64,000 nucleotides of DNA, taken from NCBI GenBank assembly GCA_022822545.1, contig JAJEBE010000043.1, forward strand, positions 60,911 to 124,910. The letters run 5' to 3'. The notes below the pieces were generated by a model. It worked only from the letters and a program-made list of their open reading frames with translations, ran no database searches and was not told the DNA's origin. Positions 33,420 through 42,565 of this stretch are shown here, piece by piece. Position numbers and translations under genes: made by a program. Source of the DNA: Anaerolineae bacterium. GTDB lineage: Bacteria; Chloroflexota; Anaerolineae; Aggregatilineales; Phototrophicaceae. Every line of letters starts with the position of its first letter. The stretch's first letter is position 1.

Positions 33420-34355
33420 GTGGCAAGCGCCAGCGCGCCAAGCAAAATGATTCGGGAAGGACCCGTCCGTCAGTGGCGCTGGGACAACTTCGAGCGCAGG
33501 ATCATCCCGTATGTTTTCCTGGCGCCTTTCCTGATCATCTTCGCCGTCTTCACGGTCTACCCCGTTATTGATTCATTCTTCATAAGCTTGCACAAGATGG
33601 ATTCGCTGGACCCGAGCCGGTATGTGGGGCTCGACAATTACGTCCGCTTGATCACGCGCGATTCGCGTTTTCACAAGTCGCTCATCAACGCCTCGGTCTT
33701 CGCGCTGGGCACGGTCTTCTTGCAGTTGCCTCTGTCCCTGGGTTTGGCGCTGGCGCTGGATTCCCGCCGCATCAAATATCGCGCCATCGCGCGCATGGGC
33801 TTTTTCATCCCGTATATCACCTCGGCTGTCGTCGCCTCGATGATCTTTCAGTTTGTCTTTGAAGAGCGCTATGGCATGATCAACGGTTTGCTCAACGCCC
33901 TCGGATACGACCCCGTGCCCTGGCTGCGGTCGGCCGAAGTCGCCATGCCGACGCTGATCATCGTCGGCTTGTGGACTTGGGTCGGCAGCAATTCGCTCTT
34001 CTTCCTGGCGGGTTTGCAGTCGATACCGGAAGAACTCAAGGAAGCGGCGCGAATTGACGGCGCTACTGAATTCAAGGTCTTCTGGCATGTGACCTTCCCG
34101 CTGCTGCGCCCGGTGACCACTTTCGTCGTCACGCTGGGCATCATCGGCTCATACAGCTTGTTCGCGCAGCCCTTCCTGCTCTTTGACGGCAGCGGGCCGC
34201 GCGATTCCGTGCTGATGCCCCTAGTCTATCTATATCAGCGCGGCTTCGAGAGTTTCAAGCTGGGCTATGGCGCCGCCATCGGCTATCTGCTGACGGTCAT
34301 CATCATCATGGTCACCGGCATTCAACTCGCTTTGATGCGGAAATGGGGCGGCTAG
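33420..34355 (+). CDS. Sugar ABC transporter permease (MalF-like)
   Basis: A 311-residue inner-membrane permease of the carbohydrate-uptake-1 group with six membrane segments. The ATPase-contact EAA loop is EELKEAARIDGATEFKVFWH and then VTFPLLRP at about 205-230. The first helix is preceded by a basic, Trp-containing N-terminus. Start GTG 33420. It pairs with the next permease. No ATPase gene is in the operon, so a shared ATPase elsewhere must power it. Confidence 0.9.
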   Translation: MASASAPSKMIREGPVRQWRWDNFERRIIPYVFLAPFLIIFAVFTVYPVIDSFFISLHKMDSLDPSRYVGLDNYVRLITRDSRFHKSLINASVFALGTVFLQLPLSLGLALALDSRRIKYRAIARMGFFIPYITSAVVASMIFQFVFEERYGMINGLLNALGYDPVPWLRSAEVAMPTLIIVGLWTWVGSNSLFFLAGLQSIPEELKEAARIDGATEFKVFWHVTFPLLRPVTTFVVTLGIIGSYSLFAQPFLLFDGSGPRDSVLMPLVYLYQRGFESFKLGYGAAIGYLLTVIIIMVTGIQLALMRKWGG

Positions 34356-35183
34356 ATGTTACTGAGACGCCACCTGGGAACAGCCGCCCTCAACGGATTC
34401 ATTCTAGTCGGTCTCGTGCTGACGATCGCGCCGCTGGTCTTCATGATCAGCGCCTCTATCCGCCCCGAATCCGAACTATTCTCCTTCCCGGTGACGCTTT
34501 ATCCCAAAGAGACAACTGGTGACAATTACAGTTCGCTATTCGAGCGCACACACTACGCCACCTGGTACGTCAACACCTTCATCACCGCCACTTTTCGCAC
34601 CCTGCTGGCGGTGTTTCTGTCGGCGATGGCGGGTTACGCCTTTGCCAAATTCAACTTCCGCTTCAAGCGCTTCTTCTTTATGTTGGTGTTGATCACCTTG
34701 ACTTTGCCCTTTCATGTCCTGGTGATCTCGCTGTTCAAGCTGATGGTCATTTTTCAATGGCTGAACTCATATTGGGCGATTATCTTGCCCTCGGCCGTCT
34801 CCGGTTTTTCTATCTTTCTGATGCGGCAGTATATCCTGTCGGTGCCGGACGATCTGATCGACGCAGCCCGCGTCGATGGCTCGTCCGAGATGGGCATCTT
34901 CTGGCGGATCATTGTGCCGCTGGTCCGCCCGGGCATGGCGGTCGTAGGCATATTGGCATTCGCCGCCACCTGGAACGACTACCTGTGGCCGCTGATCGTG
35001 CTAAGCCAAAAGGAGAAATATCTTCTAACGATCGGGATCGCCACAATGGACGGCCCTTACGAGGTCGAGTATGGCGCGATCATGGCCGGCTCCCTGCTCA
35101 GTACCGTGCCCATCGTCATCGTATTCCTCTCGATGCAGAGCCAAATTATCGCTGGTCTCACCGCGGGCGCCGTGCGCGAATAA
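34356..35183 (+). CDS. Sugar ABC transporter permease (MalG-like)
   Basis: A 275-residue permease, beginning with ATG directly after the stop of the previous gene. The EAA loop is DDLIDAARVDGSSEMGIFW and then RIIVPLVRPG at about 167-195. Six helices are predicted. N-terminal features (SASIRPESELFSFP) are typical of MalG-type proteins. It should form a heterodimer with the upstream permease. Confidence 0.9.
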   Translation: MLLRRHLGTAALNGFILVGLVLTIAPLVFMISASIRPESELFSFPVTLYPKETTGDNYSSLFERTHYATWYVNTFITATFRTLLAVFLSAMAGYAFAKFNFRFKRFFFMLVLITLTLPFHVLVISLFKLMVIFQWLNSYWAIILPSAVSGFSIFLMRQYILSVPDDLIDAARVDGSSEMGIFWRIIVPLVRPGMAVVGILAFAATWNDYLWPLIVLSQKEKYLLTIGIATMDGPYEVEYGAIMAGSLLSTVPIVIVFLSMQSQIIAGLTAGAVRE

Positions 35184-35229
35184 GCCCGCTCATTGTATAA
35201 ACCCAGCGCAACCAGGAACGCGCCCGACC

Positions 35230-36840
35230 GTGCCTCAACCCGATCTCATCCTCGAACCTGATGTTCAGCCCAAACTGCAAGTCGGCATCAATACCATCGC
35301 CGAAGCGGTAAAACCGACCCTCGGTCCCTTGCCGCGCAACGTCGCCGTCAACAACGTCATGGATCACAAGCCGCCGGAACTGCTCGATAACGGCGCGGCT
35401 ATCGCCCGGCGCATCTTTGAGTTGCCCGACCGCCTGGCCGATGTCGGCGCGATGATCCTGCGCCATACGCTTTGGCAAGTGCAGGAAGAAGTCGGCGATG
35501 GCACCGCGACGGCCGCCGTCCTCTTCGAAGCGATATACACGGGCGGGCGGCGCTTTATCGCTGCTGGCGGCGACGCCATGCAATTGCGCGGTCAACTGCA
35601 AGCCTCCGCGCGGATTATCGCCGCGGCCCTGGATGAGATGTCGGAGCCGGTGAATGGCGCCGAGCAGTTGAGCGCGGTCGCCGCGTCAATCTCTAATGAG
35701 CCGGCGTTGGCGAGAGCGCTGGGCGAAGCCTTCGAGACCCTGGGCGAATGGGGCCAGCTCGATCTGCGCAAGGCTTACGGGCGCGATATCACCTGGGAAT
35801 ATGTCGATGGCTCGTACTGGGAGCGCGGCATCGAGACGCGCGGCATGCTCGAAAGCGAGGAGTACGGTCGTCTGGTCATCGCCGAGGCGGCGGTGCTCAT
35901 CAGCGATCTCAAGCTCGAGGCGCCGAAGCAAGTTCTGCCGCTGGTCATGGCGGCGATGAAAAGCGGTCATCGCGGCTTGCTGTTGATCGCGGATGAGTTC
36001 TCCGACGAGGTCAAGACCTTCCTCCTCGCCAATCGCAATCCGGGCAAGTTCGGCGTCATCCCGGTGCGGGCCCCCTTCTCGACGCCCGATGACCGACGTG
36101 AGGCGCTCGAAGACATCGCGATCATGACTGGCGGAACGCCGATCATCAGCGCGGCCGGCCAAACGTTGGCAGGATTACGCCTCTCCGATCTGGGCAAAGC
36201 GCGCCAAGCCTGGGCGAGCAAAGGGCTCTTCGGCTTCAGTTCGGGCGGCGGCGATCCCCGCGTTTGGCGCGACCATACGCGGCGCCTGCAAAGCCAATAT
36301 GAGAACGCGCCCGATCTAGCCAGCAGGCAGCGCGCCCTGAAGCGACTGGGCAAATTGATGGGTGGCTCGGCGACTCTCTACACCGGAGGCGCGAGTGAAA
36401 GCGAAATCGAGTACCTTCGCGAAGGCACGAAACGCGCCGCCGCGACCCTGCGCGCCGCTATCGGAGCGGGGGTCGTGCCCGGCGCCGGCATCGCCCTTAT
36501 GCGTTGTCGCGAGCATCTCCCGCCTGTCGGCCAGGACGAACTGGTCGCACGCGCTGCCGACCGGATCCTGCGCGATGCGCTTTCGCAGCCGACGCGCGTG
36601 ATCGCCGCCAACGCCGGCTTGGAAGGCGGACAAATCCTGGCGGAACTCGAGCGTAAGCCCGGCAAGCTCGCCTTTGACGCCCGTTGCGGAAGGGTGATGC
36701 CACTCGCGCAGAGCCGCGTCTACGATGTCGCTTCAGTGCTAAAGTCAGCGCTATTGACAGCTGTATCCGGGGCGACGCAAGCTTTGACGATCGAGGCGGT
36801 TGTACAGCATCGCAATCCCGAAACCACCTACGATCCCTAG
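35230..36840 (+). CDS. Divergent Cpn60/GroEL-like protein with altered ATPase site
   Basis: A 536-residue chaperonin homologue. It follows GroEL from end to end: KPTLGPLPRNV near 30, LLDNGAAIARR (Asp52 equivalent kept), GDGTATAAVL (Asp87 equivalent kept), the apical region with LLLIADE, and GVVPGAGIALMR. However, the residue aligned to GroEL Asp398, the base that activates water for ATP hydrolysis, is R402 (EGTKRAAATLRAA against the E. coli VEDALHATRAA). The C-terminal GGM tail is absent. GTG 35230 is the likely start. It cannot be a normal folding ATPase if this alignment holds. It follows the sugar permease by 46 bp and may be co-transcribed. Confidence 0.82.
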   Translation: MPQPDLILEPDVQPKLQVGINTIAEAVKPTLGPLPRNVAVNNVMDHKPPELLDNGAAIARRIFELPDRLADVGAMILRHTLWQVQEEVGDGTATAAVLFEAIYTGGRRFIAAGGDAMQLRGQLQASARIIAAALDEMSEPVNGAEQLSAVAASISNEPALARALGEAFETLGEWGQLDLRKAYGRDITWEYVDGSYWERGIETRGMLESEEYGRLVIAEAAVLISDLKLEAPKQVLPLVMAAMKSGHRGLLLIADEFSDEVKTFLLANRNPGKFGVIPVRAPFSTPDDRREALEDIAIMTGGTPIISAAGQTLAGLRLSDLGKARQAWASKGLFGFSSGGGDPRVWRDHTRRLQSQYENAPDLASRQRALKRLGKLMGGSATLYTGGASESEIEYLREGTKRAAATLRAAIGAGVVPGAGIALMRCREHLPPVGQDELVARAADRILRDALSQPTRVIAANAGLEGGQILAELERKPGKLAFDARCGRVMPLAQSRVYDVASVLKSALLTAVSGATQALTIEAVVQHRNPETTYDP

Positions 36841-36862
36841 TCGCGCGGCGGCGGCGGCGAAC

Positions 36863-37324
36863 TCAATCGCGGTCGCCAGGGGCTTGGAGGTCAAGCTCCG
36901 CCGAGATATCTTTGGCTTCTTCAAGGCTGACATCGCGATTGGACAGAGCGAATGCGATACAATATCCATTTGGATCTTGTATCGAGAATTCACGATTGCC
37001 CCAGAACTTGTCCGCCAGCGCCTCGGTAATGTTCACCCCCTTCACCGCCAACTCGGCGTGGAAGGCATCAATATCGCTGTCAGTAGGCAACGTGATGATA
37101 ATGGTCATATCCGCACGAATTTGGCGGCGCAAAGATGCCGGGACTTCCCGCGGCTGTTCCTGGCTGAGCAAGATGCTGCAATCATGAAAGCCGACGCTGG
37201 CGAAGAAGGTAGCGTCGTTCTTGTCTTGCAGCGAAAACTGCAAGTCGAATCCCAGCGTCTCACAATAGAAAGCCGCCGCCGCATCGACATCGGGCACCGC
37301 CAGAATCGGCCTCAGCGTTGACAT
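36863..37324 (-). CDS. VOC family (glyoxalase/bleomycin-resistance fold) protein
   Basis: A 153-residue protein with the VOC fold: LAVPDVDAAAAFYCETLGFDL at the N-terminus and REFSIQDPNGYCIAFA near the end, with a paired beta-alpha-beta-beta-beta unit. Family members bind metal and act as glyoxalases, dioxygenases or antibiotic-binding proteins; the function here is open. Start ATG 37324 has GGGAGGG five bases upstream. Its 3' end is convergent with the Cpn60-like gene. Confidence 0.82.
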   Translation of the reverse strand: MSTLRPILAVPDVDAAAAFYCETLGFDLQFSLQDKNDATFFASVGFHDCSILLSQEQPREVPASLRRQIRADMTIIITLPTDSDIDAFHAELAVKGVNITEALADKFWGNREFSIQDPNGYCIAFALSNRDVSLEEAKDISAELDLQAPGDRD

Positions 37325-37352
37325 ACGGTCCCTCCCGCTTTGTGGCGCCAGC

Positions 37353-38585
37353 TCACTCCAGCAAGCCGCCGACCCGCTCGATGATATAAGCGCCGATATT
37401 ATCTTTGCTGGTCCGCTCGATCGAGTGCAAGCCGCCGTCCATATCCAGCACGACCACGCGATTGGTATCGGCCGCAAAGCCGGCGTCATCGGCCGTGATG
37501 TCATTCGCGACCAGCAGGTCAAGCCCCTTGCTCTGGAGCTTGCCGCTGGCATTCTCGACCAGATTCTCACTCTCCGCCGCGAAGCCGACCACGATCATCG
37601 GATAGCCGGTTTGGGCGCGCTGCGCTTTCACCGCCATCAGGATGTCCGGTGTCCGCGTCAAGGGCAGCGTCAAGCTTTTGTCCGACTTTTTGATTTTCTG
37701 CTCCGAGACCGTCCGCGGCGTATAATCGGCCACTGCCGCCGCCATGATCAAGGCGGAAGAGTCAGCCACATGCGCCAGCACCGCGTCTTTCATCGACTCA
37801 GCCGAGCCGACCGTCACCTTCCTGGCCCCCACCGGCGTCGGCAAATGCGCCGTCGTCGAGATCAGCACAACCTCAGCGCCGGCATCCAGCGCCGCCTGCG
37901 CGATAGCATAACCCTGCTTGCCGGTCGAGCGGTTCGTGATGAAGCGCACCGGATCAAGGGCCTCGCGCGTGCCGCCCGCTGTGACCACCAGCTTGTGACC
38001 CGCCAGTTCGCCATCCCGGCCCAATACGCGCCGGATATGCCCGATCAGGGCAGCGGTTTCCGGCAAGCGCCCGGCGCCGACCAAGCCACTGGCGAAGCGC
38101 CCGCTTTCCGGCTCAATCACATGCGCGCCGCGGCTGGACAGAATCTCGCGGTTGGCTTGCACCGCCGGGTGATCGTACATGCCGCCATCCATCGCCGGCG
38201 CAATCATCAACGGGCAAGCGATGGCCAGCGCTGTCACCGTAAGCAGATCGTCCGCCAGTCCGCCGGCCAGCTTCGCCAGCGTGTTCGCCGTCGCCGGCGC
38301 CACAACCATCAGATCCGCCCGCTCCGCCAAGCCGATATGCGCGATGTGGCTCGGCAAGCCACCGCCGAATTCGGCGCGCCACATGTCCGTGTATACCGGT
38401 CGTCCGCTCAGCGCCTGAAAGGTCAGCGGGCTGACGAAGCGCTGCGCCGCCTCGGTCATAACGACATCCACCGATGCGCCCGCCTGCGTCAATTTGCTGG
38501 CGAGATCGGCCGCTTTGTAGGCGGCGATGCTCCCACAGACGCCCAGGATGATCCGCTTGTCCCGCAACAGCGCTATCGCAGACAT
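37353..38585 (-). CDS. coaBC: Bifunctional phosphopantothenoylcysteine decarboxylase/synthetase
   Basis: A 410-residue CoaBC fusion in coenzyme A synthesis. The N-terminal flavoprotein CoaC half has ILGVCGSIAAYKAADLASKL (about 12-31), VAPATANTLAKLAGG and APAMDGGMYDHPAVQ (the substrate clamp). The CoaB half begins near 190 with VVTAGGTREALDPVRFITNRSTGKQG, the nucleotide-binding and cofactor-contact region. Length and order are normal. The start lies just after a short spacer. The VOC gene lies 28 bp downstream on the same strand. Confidence 0.93.
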   Translation of the reverse strand: MSAIALLRDKRIILGVCGSIAAYKAADLASKLTQAGASVDVVMTEAAQRFVSPLTFQALSGRPVYTDMWRAEFGGGLPSHIAHIGLAERADLMVVAPATANTLAKLAGGLADDLLTVTALAIACPLMIAPAMDGGMYDHPAVQANREILSSRGAHVIEPESGRFASGLVGAGRLPETAALIGHIRRVLGRDGELAGHKLVVTAGGTREALDPVRFITNRSTGKQGYAIAQAALDAGAEVVLISTTAHLPTPVGARKVTVGSAESMKDAVLAHVADSSALIMAAAVADYTPRTVSEQKIKKSDKSLTLPLTRTPDILMAVKAQRAQTGYPMIVVGFAAESENLVENASGKLQSKGLDLLVANDITADDAGFAADTNRVVVLDMDGGLHSIERTSKDNIGAYIIERVGGLLE

Positions 38586-38772
38586 GCCAGTCCTTAGCTC
38601 AAGTCGCGGATTAATGGTACACAATCTCGCGCCGAAACAAAAGCCCACCGCGCCCGCGGTCGCCGCGGCGCAGAGGACAGTAGGTAACGCAGAGGTTAGC
38701 GCAACTCGCCAAATCAGCCGAGTTCTGATAGAGTTGAGGGTACTCAAGCGCGGCAATAGCAGGAGTCCGTCA

Positions 38773-39939
38773 ATGCAAGCTGGCATTGCTATCGGCAAGC
38801 CTACAGGCTGGTCGCTGCTGATGATGATGTCCTTGCTCGCCTGCGTTAGCTGCAATCTCAGCGCCATTCCCGATGACGCCTCGGCGCGCTTCGAAGGTCC
38901 GCCGGTCATCCACATCGCCGCGCCACAGCCCAACCAGACCTTCCTCGCCGGAGCCACGGTCATCGTTCAGGCGCGCGTCGAAAATGCAGGCCCGGATCTG
39001 GCGCGCGTCGCCGTCCTGCTGGATGATGCCCTGCTGGGCGAAGAACCCGACCCAAATGTGACCAACGCCGCAATCCTGCCGTTGACCATCGACTGGCCCA
39101 CCGGCAATGCCGGCCAGTACACCATTTCCGTGGTCGCCGAGCGCGGCGATGGCAGCGCCACCCGCGAAGACGTCAGCATCGAGGTTATTTCGCGCCAGCG
39201 TCCCGATGCCATTGCACCTGACGAAACCGCCAGCGGCGAAGCCCGGGCAGCCACGGTCCCGCCGAGCACATCCAGCCCGGCGCCGACATCCGCGCCCAAG
39301 AACCTGGGACCAAGCAGCGTGCCGGGCGCCGTCCTGGCGGTGGCGAATCTCCGCCCCGGTCCCGGCGTGGCTTCGGGTCAGCCGCTCGGCAGCCTGCTCG
39401 CCGATACCAAAGTGCTGATCGTGGCCGTCAATCCGGAGCGCGATTGGTATCGCGTCACCTACGGCGAGGGCGGCGATGCCTGGATCGACGCCGCCTTCGT
39501 CGAAGCGGCGGATATCACCACCGGCTTGCCAGTCGAGACGGGCGCGCCCCCGCCTGAGCCGGAAGGCGTCAACCTGCTTATCAGCAGCATTGAACTCGTC
39601 CCTGCCAGGCCCGTCTGCGGCCAGGCAACAACCATCCGCGCCACCGTCCGCAACAACGGCTCGCTGGATTCGCAGACGAGCCCCTGGGTATCCGTCAAAG
39701 CCCACCTAATCAGCGACCAAAGCGTCATTGCCGAAAATCCCGAAACGATTTACCTATCCAAGCTGAATGCCGGGCAAGAGACCGTGCTGGAATTGCCTCT
39801 CACGATCAGGGCGCATTTCGGCGAGCGTCAGCAAATCCGCGTTACTGTTGATGCCGGCAACCACATACTGGAATCTAACGAAAACGATAATACTGTTAAT
39901 AGCGCCGAGTTTGAGCTGGACAAAGGCGACTGCGCCTGA
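38773..39939 (+). CDS. Lipoprotein with Ig-like, SH3 and CARDB domains
   Basis: A 388-residue exported protein. The signal peptide (WSLLMMMSLLACVSC) has a lipobox ending at LLAC or VSC, so it should be lipid-anchored. Next is an Ig/cadherin-like domain (about 35-130: PPVIHIAAPQPNQTFLAGA), then a Pro/Ser/Thr-rich linker, an SH3-like domain (VANLRPGPGVASGQPLG to about 250), and a CARDB domain (about 270-385: IRATVRNNGSLDSQ, LESNENDNTVNSAEF). It is probably a cell-surface adhesion or binding protein. Start ATG 38773 has AGGAG seven bases upstream. Confidence 0.82.
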   Translation: MQAGIAIGKPTGWSLLMMMSLLACVSCNLSAIPDDASARFEGPPVIHIAAPQPNQTFLAGATVIVQARVENAGPDLARVAVLLDDALLGEEPDPNVTNAAILPLTIDWPTGNAGQYTISVVAERGDGSATREDVSIEVISRQRPDAIAPDETASGEARAATVPPSTSSPAPTSAPKNLGPSSVPGAVLAVANLRPGPGVASGQPLGSLLADTKVLIVAVNPERDWYRVTYGEGGDAWIDAAFVEAADITTGLPVETGAPPPEPEGVNLLISSIELVPARPVCGQATTIRATVRNNGSLDSQTSPWVSVKAHLISDQSVIAENPETIYLSKLNAGQETVLELPLTIRAHFGERQQIRVTVDAGNHILESNENDNTVNSAEFELDKGDCA

Positions 39940-40028
39940 TCAAGCCGCTTTCGAGGCCTCCGCCGCCGGCGTCTGTGCTATAGTGTGAGACTATCGGTTC
40001 AGTTCCCTCTTCAGGAAGGCAAGATCTT

Positions 40029-40811
40029 TTGACCTCGATAATCGTTACCAACGATGACGGCTTCAATGCGCCTGGAATCGTGTCGCTGGCGGGGGCGATG
40101 CGGGATCTAGGTCAGGTGCAAGTATGCGCGCCGGCCAGCAATCAAAGCGCCAGCGGGCACAAAATCACTCTGCACCAAAACATCAAGTATTCACGATGCG
40201 CCGTCGGCGACAACATCCCGGCCCTCGTCGTCAATGGCTCTCCGGCTGATTGCATCGCTCTGTCTCTGCTGGGCTTGGTCGACGGCAAACCGGATATCGT
40301 TGTCTCCGGCGTCAACCGCGGCGAGAACATGGCGCAAGACTTGACCTACAGCGGCACCGTCACCGCCGCGCTGGAAGCGGCCATCAGCGGTATCCCGGCC
40401 GTCGCCTTCTCCCTCGCCCAACCCGACGCCGACCATCCCGATGACTATCGAGTCGCGGCGAAAGTCGCGCAAACGATCGCCGCGATGGTCCTGAAACAAG
40501 GCCTGCCGCCCTATACCATCCTCAACGTCAACATCCCGCCGGTCAAGCGCCTCGAAGACCTGCGCGGCATCCGCCTTACGCGCCAGGGCGTGCGCATCTA
40601 CCGCGATTGCCTGGTTGAGGTCGCCGATGGCGTCGTGCGCGTCGAAGGCGAGCCGCCGACCGCCAACACCGACGAACTCGGCACTGATGTCTGGGCGGTG
40701 CACCGGGACTACGTCAGCGTGACGCCCGTCCACCTCGATATGACCGCGCACCAATTCATGGCGAACCTGGAAGCCTGGGATTTGCGCCTGCCTTTGGCCC
40801 AATCTTTATAA
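40029..40811 (+). CDS. surE: 5'-nucleotidase SurE
   Basis: A 260-residue metal-dependent survival-protein phosphatase. The signature TNDDGFNAPGIVSLA is at residues 7-21 (metal Asp-Asp), with CAPASNQSASGHKIT, NGSPADCIAL and VSGVNRGENMAQDLTYSGTV completing the active site. It removes phosphate from nucleoside monophosphates. It starts at TTG 40029 with AGGAAGG upstream. The REP element at 40816-40840 lies 4 bp after its stop. Confidence 0.92.
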   Translation: MTSIIVTNDDGFNAPGIVSLAGAMRDLGQVQVCAPASNQSASGHKITLHQNIKYSRCAVGDNIPALVVNGSPADCIALSLLGLVDGKPDIVVSGVNRGENMAQDLTYSGTVTAALEAAISGIPAVAFSLAQPDADHPDDYRVAAKVAQTIAAMVLKQGLPPYTILNVNIPPVKRLEDLRGIRLTRQGVRIYRDCLVEVADGVVRVEGEPPTANTDELGTDVWAVHRDYVSVTPVHLDMTAHQFMANLEAWDLRLPLAQSL

Positions 40812-40815
40812 GGGC

Positions 40816-40840
40816 GTAGGGGCGACCCGGTGGGTCGCCC
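40816..40840 (+). repeat. REP-like element, solo copy after surE
   Basis: GTAGGGGCGACCC-GGT-GGGTCGCCC; 24 of 25 bases match the RAYT flanks (G for A in the central triplet). It lies just after the SurE stop. Confidence 0.75.
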
Positions 40841-40902
40841 ATGTCAATACCGCTATAATGACGGACAGTGTCGCAGGGCAACTATTCTGAAAGGCATCGA
40901 CG

Positions 40903-41205
40903 ATGAACATACTGAAATCGTTATTCGGCGGCGGCGGACGCGATGAAGATCGCGGCATCTATTTCTACGTCCAGCCCAAGATGTGCAAAGAGATCCTGCG
41001 CATCCGCGTCGATCCGCTGAACGACCTGTCACAGACGGATGATGGCAAGGGTTACTGGTGCCGCAAAGTCGCGAGCGCCGCGCGCTGTCCCTTCCAGGCG
41101 GAATTGGAACTCTACTTCGACAAGAACAAGCGCTATCAAAGCAGCGATGTGACGAATGGCGAGTTGGTCAGCGAGGCGGAGTGGTTGAGGCGACAGAAGA
41201 AGTAG
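40903..41205 (+). CDS. Small conserved protein, function unknown
   Basis: A 100-residue protein. It has a basic start with Gly run (NILKSLFGGGGRDEDRG), then KMCKEILRIRVDP, KGYWCRKVASAARCPFQAELELYFDKNKRY. Three cysteines (about 28, 53, 61) might bind metal. I do not recognise the family. A TATAAT box is at 40854-40859 about 43 bp before the start. Convergent with recA, 5 bp between stops. Confidence 0.6.
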   Translation: MNILKSLFGGGGRDEDRGIYFYVQPKMCKEILRIRVDPLNDLSQTDDGKGYWCRKVASAARCPFQAELELYFDKNKRYQSSDVTNGELVSEAEWLRRQKK

Positions 41206-41210
41206 AAACT

Positions 41211-42281
41211 CTACCCCTCCCCCGCGCCGACCTCTCGCATCGCCGGCAAGCCAAAGACCCGCCGAATCTGATCCTCGATCACATCCGACATGCGTCCGTT
41301 GCTCTGCAAGAAGCCCTTGGCGTTCTCACGCCCCTGCCCCAGCAGCTCATCGTCATAACGATAAAAGGCGCCGCGCTTGTCGATGATGCCCAGCTCGGTG
41401 CCGATGTCGATGATCTCGCCCGACTTGCTGATGCCTTGATTGAACATGATGTCGAATTCGCATTCCTTGAAAGGCGCCGCCACCTTGTTCTTCTTGATCT
41501 TCACGCGCGTCCGATTGCCGACGACATCCCCGCTGTGCTTGATCTGCTGGATGCGCCGAATGTCAATCCGCACGCTGGCATAGAATTTCAGCGCCCGCCC
41601 GCCCGGCGTCGTCTCCGGACTGCCGAACATCACGCCCACCTTTTCGCGCAGTTGATTGGTGAAGATGACGCTGACATTCGATTGCTTGATCGCCCCCGCC
41701 AGCTTGCGCAGAGCCTGGCTCATCAAGCGCGCCTGCAAACCCACGTGCGAATCGCCCATCTCGCCTTCGATCTCCGCCCGCGGCACCAGCGCCGCCACGC
41801 TATCCACCACGATCACATCCAGCGCGCCCGAACGCACCAGATGCTCCGTGATCTCCAGCGCCTGCTCCCCCGTGTCCGGCTGCGAGACATAGAGCTGCTG
41901 GATATCCACGCCGATCTTCTCGGCGTAGGTCGGGTCCAGCGCGTGCTCCATATCAATGAAGGCGCAGATGCCGCCCGTCCGTTGCGCCTCCGCCACCACA
42001 TGCAGGCAGAGCGTTGTCTTGCCCGAGCTTTCCGGACCATAAATCTCGGTGATGCGCCCGCGCGGCACGCCGCCGACGCCCAGCGATATATCGATGCCCA
42101 GCGAACCGGAAGGGATCGCCTCGATCTGCAAGTGCGCGCCCGCGCCCAAATTGAAGATCGTGCCATCGCCGTAGCGTTTGGTGATATCGGTCAAGGTCGC
42201 GTCAAGCGCCTTCTGCTTGGCTGCAAAGTCATGACTTTCAAAAACTTGCGTTTCTTTGATTGCCCGCGTCCGTTTTGCCAT
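41211..42281 (-). CDS. recA: Recombinase RecA
   Basis: A 356-residue recombinase. Walker A GPESSGKT is at 82-89, [15 protein letters not shown] is Walker [22 protein letters not shown] is the L2 DNA-binding loop, and the [18 protein letters not shown] segment follows. It carries homologous recombination and SOS control. All motifs are intact. I see no clear LexA-type GAAC-N4-GTTC box in the 284 bp upstream. It is convergent with the small gene at 40903. Confidence 0.97.
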   Translation of the reverse strand: MAKRTRAIKETQVFESHDFAAKQKALDATLTDITKRYGDGTIFNLGAGAHLQIEAIPSGSLGIDISLGVGGVPRGRITEIYGPESSGKTTLCLHVVAEAQRTGGICAFIDMEHALDPTYAEKIGVDIQQLYVSQPDTGEQALEITEHLVRSGALDVIVVDSVAALVPRAEIEGEMGDSHVGLQARLMSQALRKLAGAIKQSNVSVIFTNQLREKVGVMFGSPETTPGGRALKFYASVRIDIRRIQQIKHSGDVVGNRTRVKIKKNKVAAPFKECEFDIMFNQGISKSGEIIDIGTELGIIDKRGAFYRYDDELLGQGRENAKGFLQSNGRMSDVIEDQIRRVFGLPAMREVGAGEG

Positions 42282-42565
42282 CGCTGCTTTCTCGCTTTGT
42301 CTAAGGCTTGCTCAAGTGTAGTTGCTCAAGCGCAAATTCGCTATCCACAACCCTAGCACCTTTGTTCTAAGCTGGCAAGCGCTTTATCCGCCAATCCGCC
42401 ATGACACGACGCCGACTTGAAATACCAGGCGGATTGACGACAGTGTTGCCCCGTGCGAAAGCAGCCAAGACAACGATTTTCGCAATCTGGCGCCAAATTT
42501 GTTATAGTCCCTACTTGTTCGATCAACATAAATTCTGTTCGAAATAGTGAAACGGGGAGTTACCC

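Noticed and set aside
42282..42565. Possible SOS (LexA) box before recA
   Set aside because: TTGTTCGATCAAC at about 42519 is palindrome-like but does not match GAAC-N4-GTTC, and it lies nearer the binding-protein gene on the other strand.
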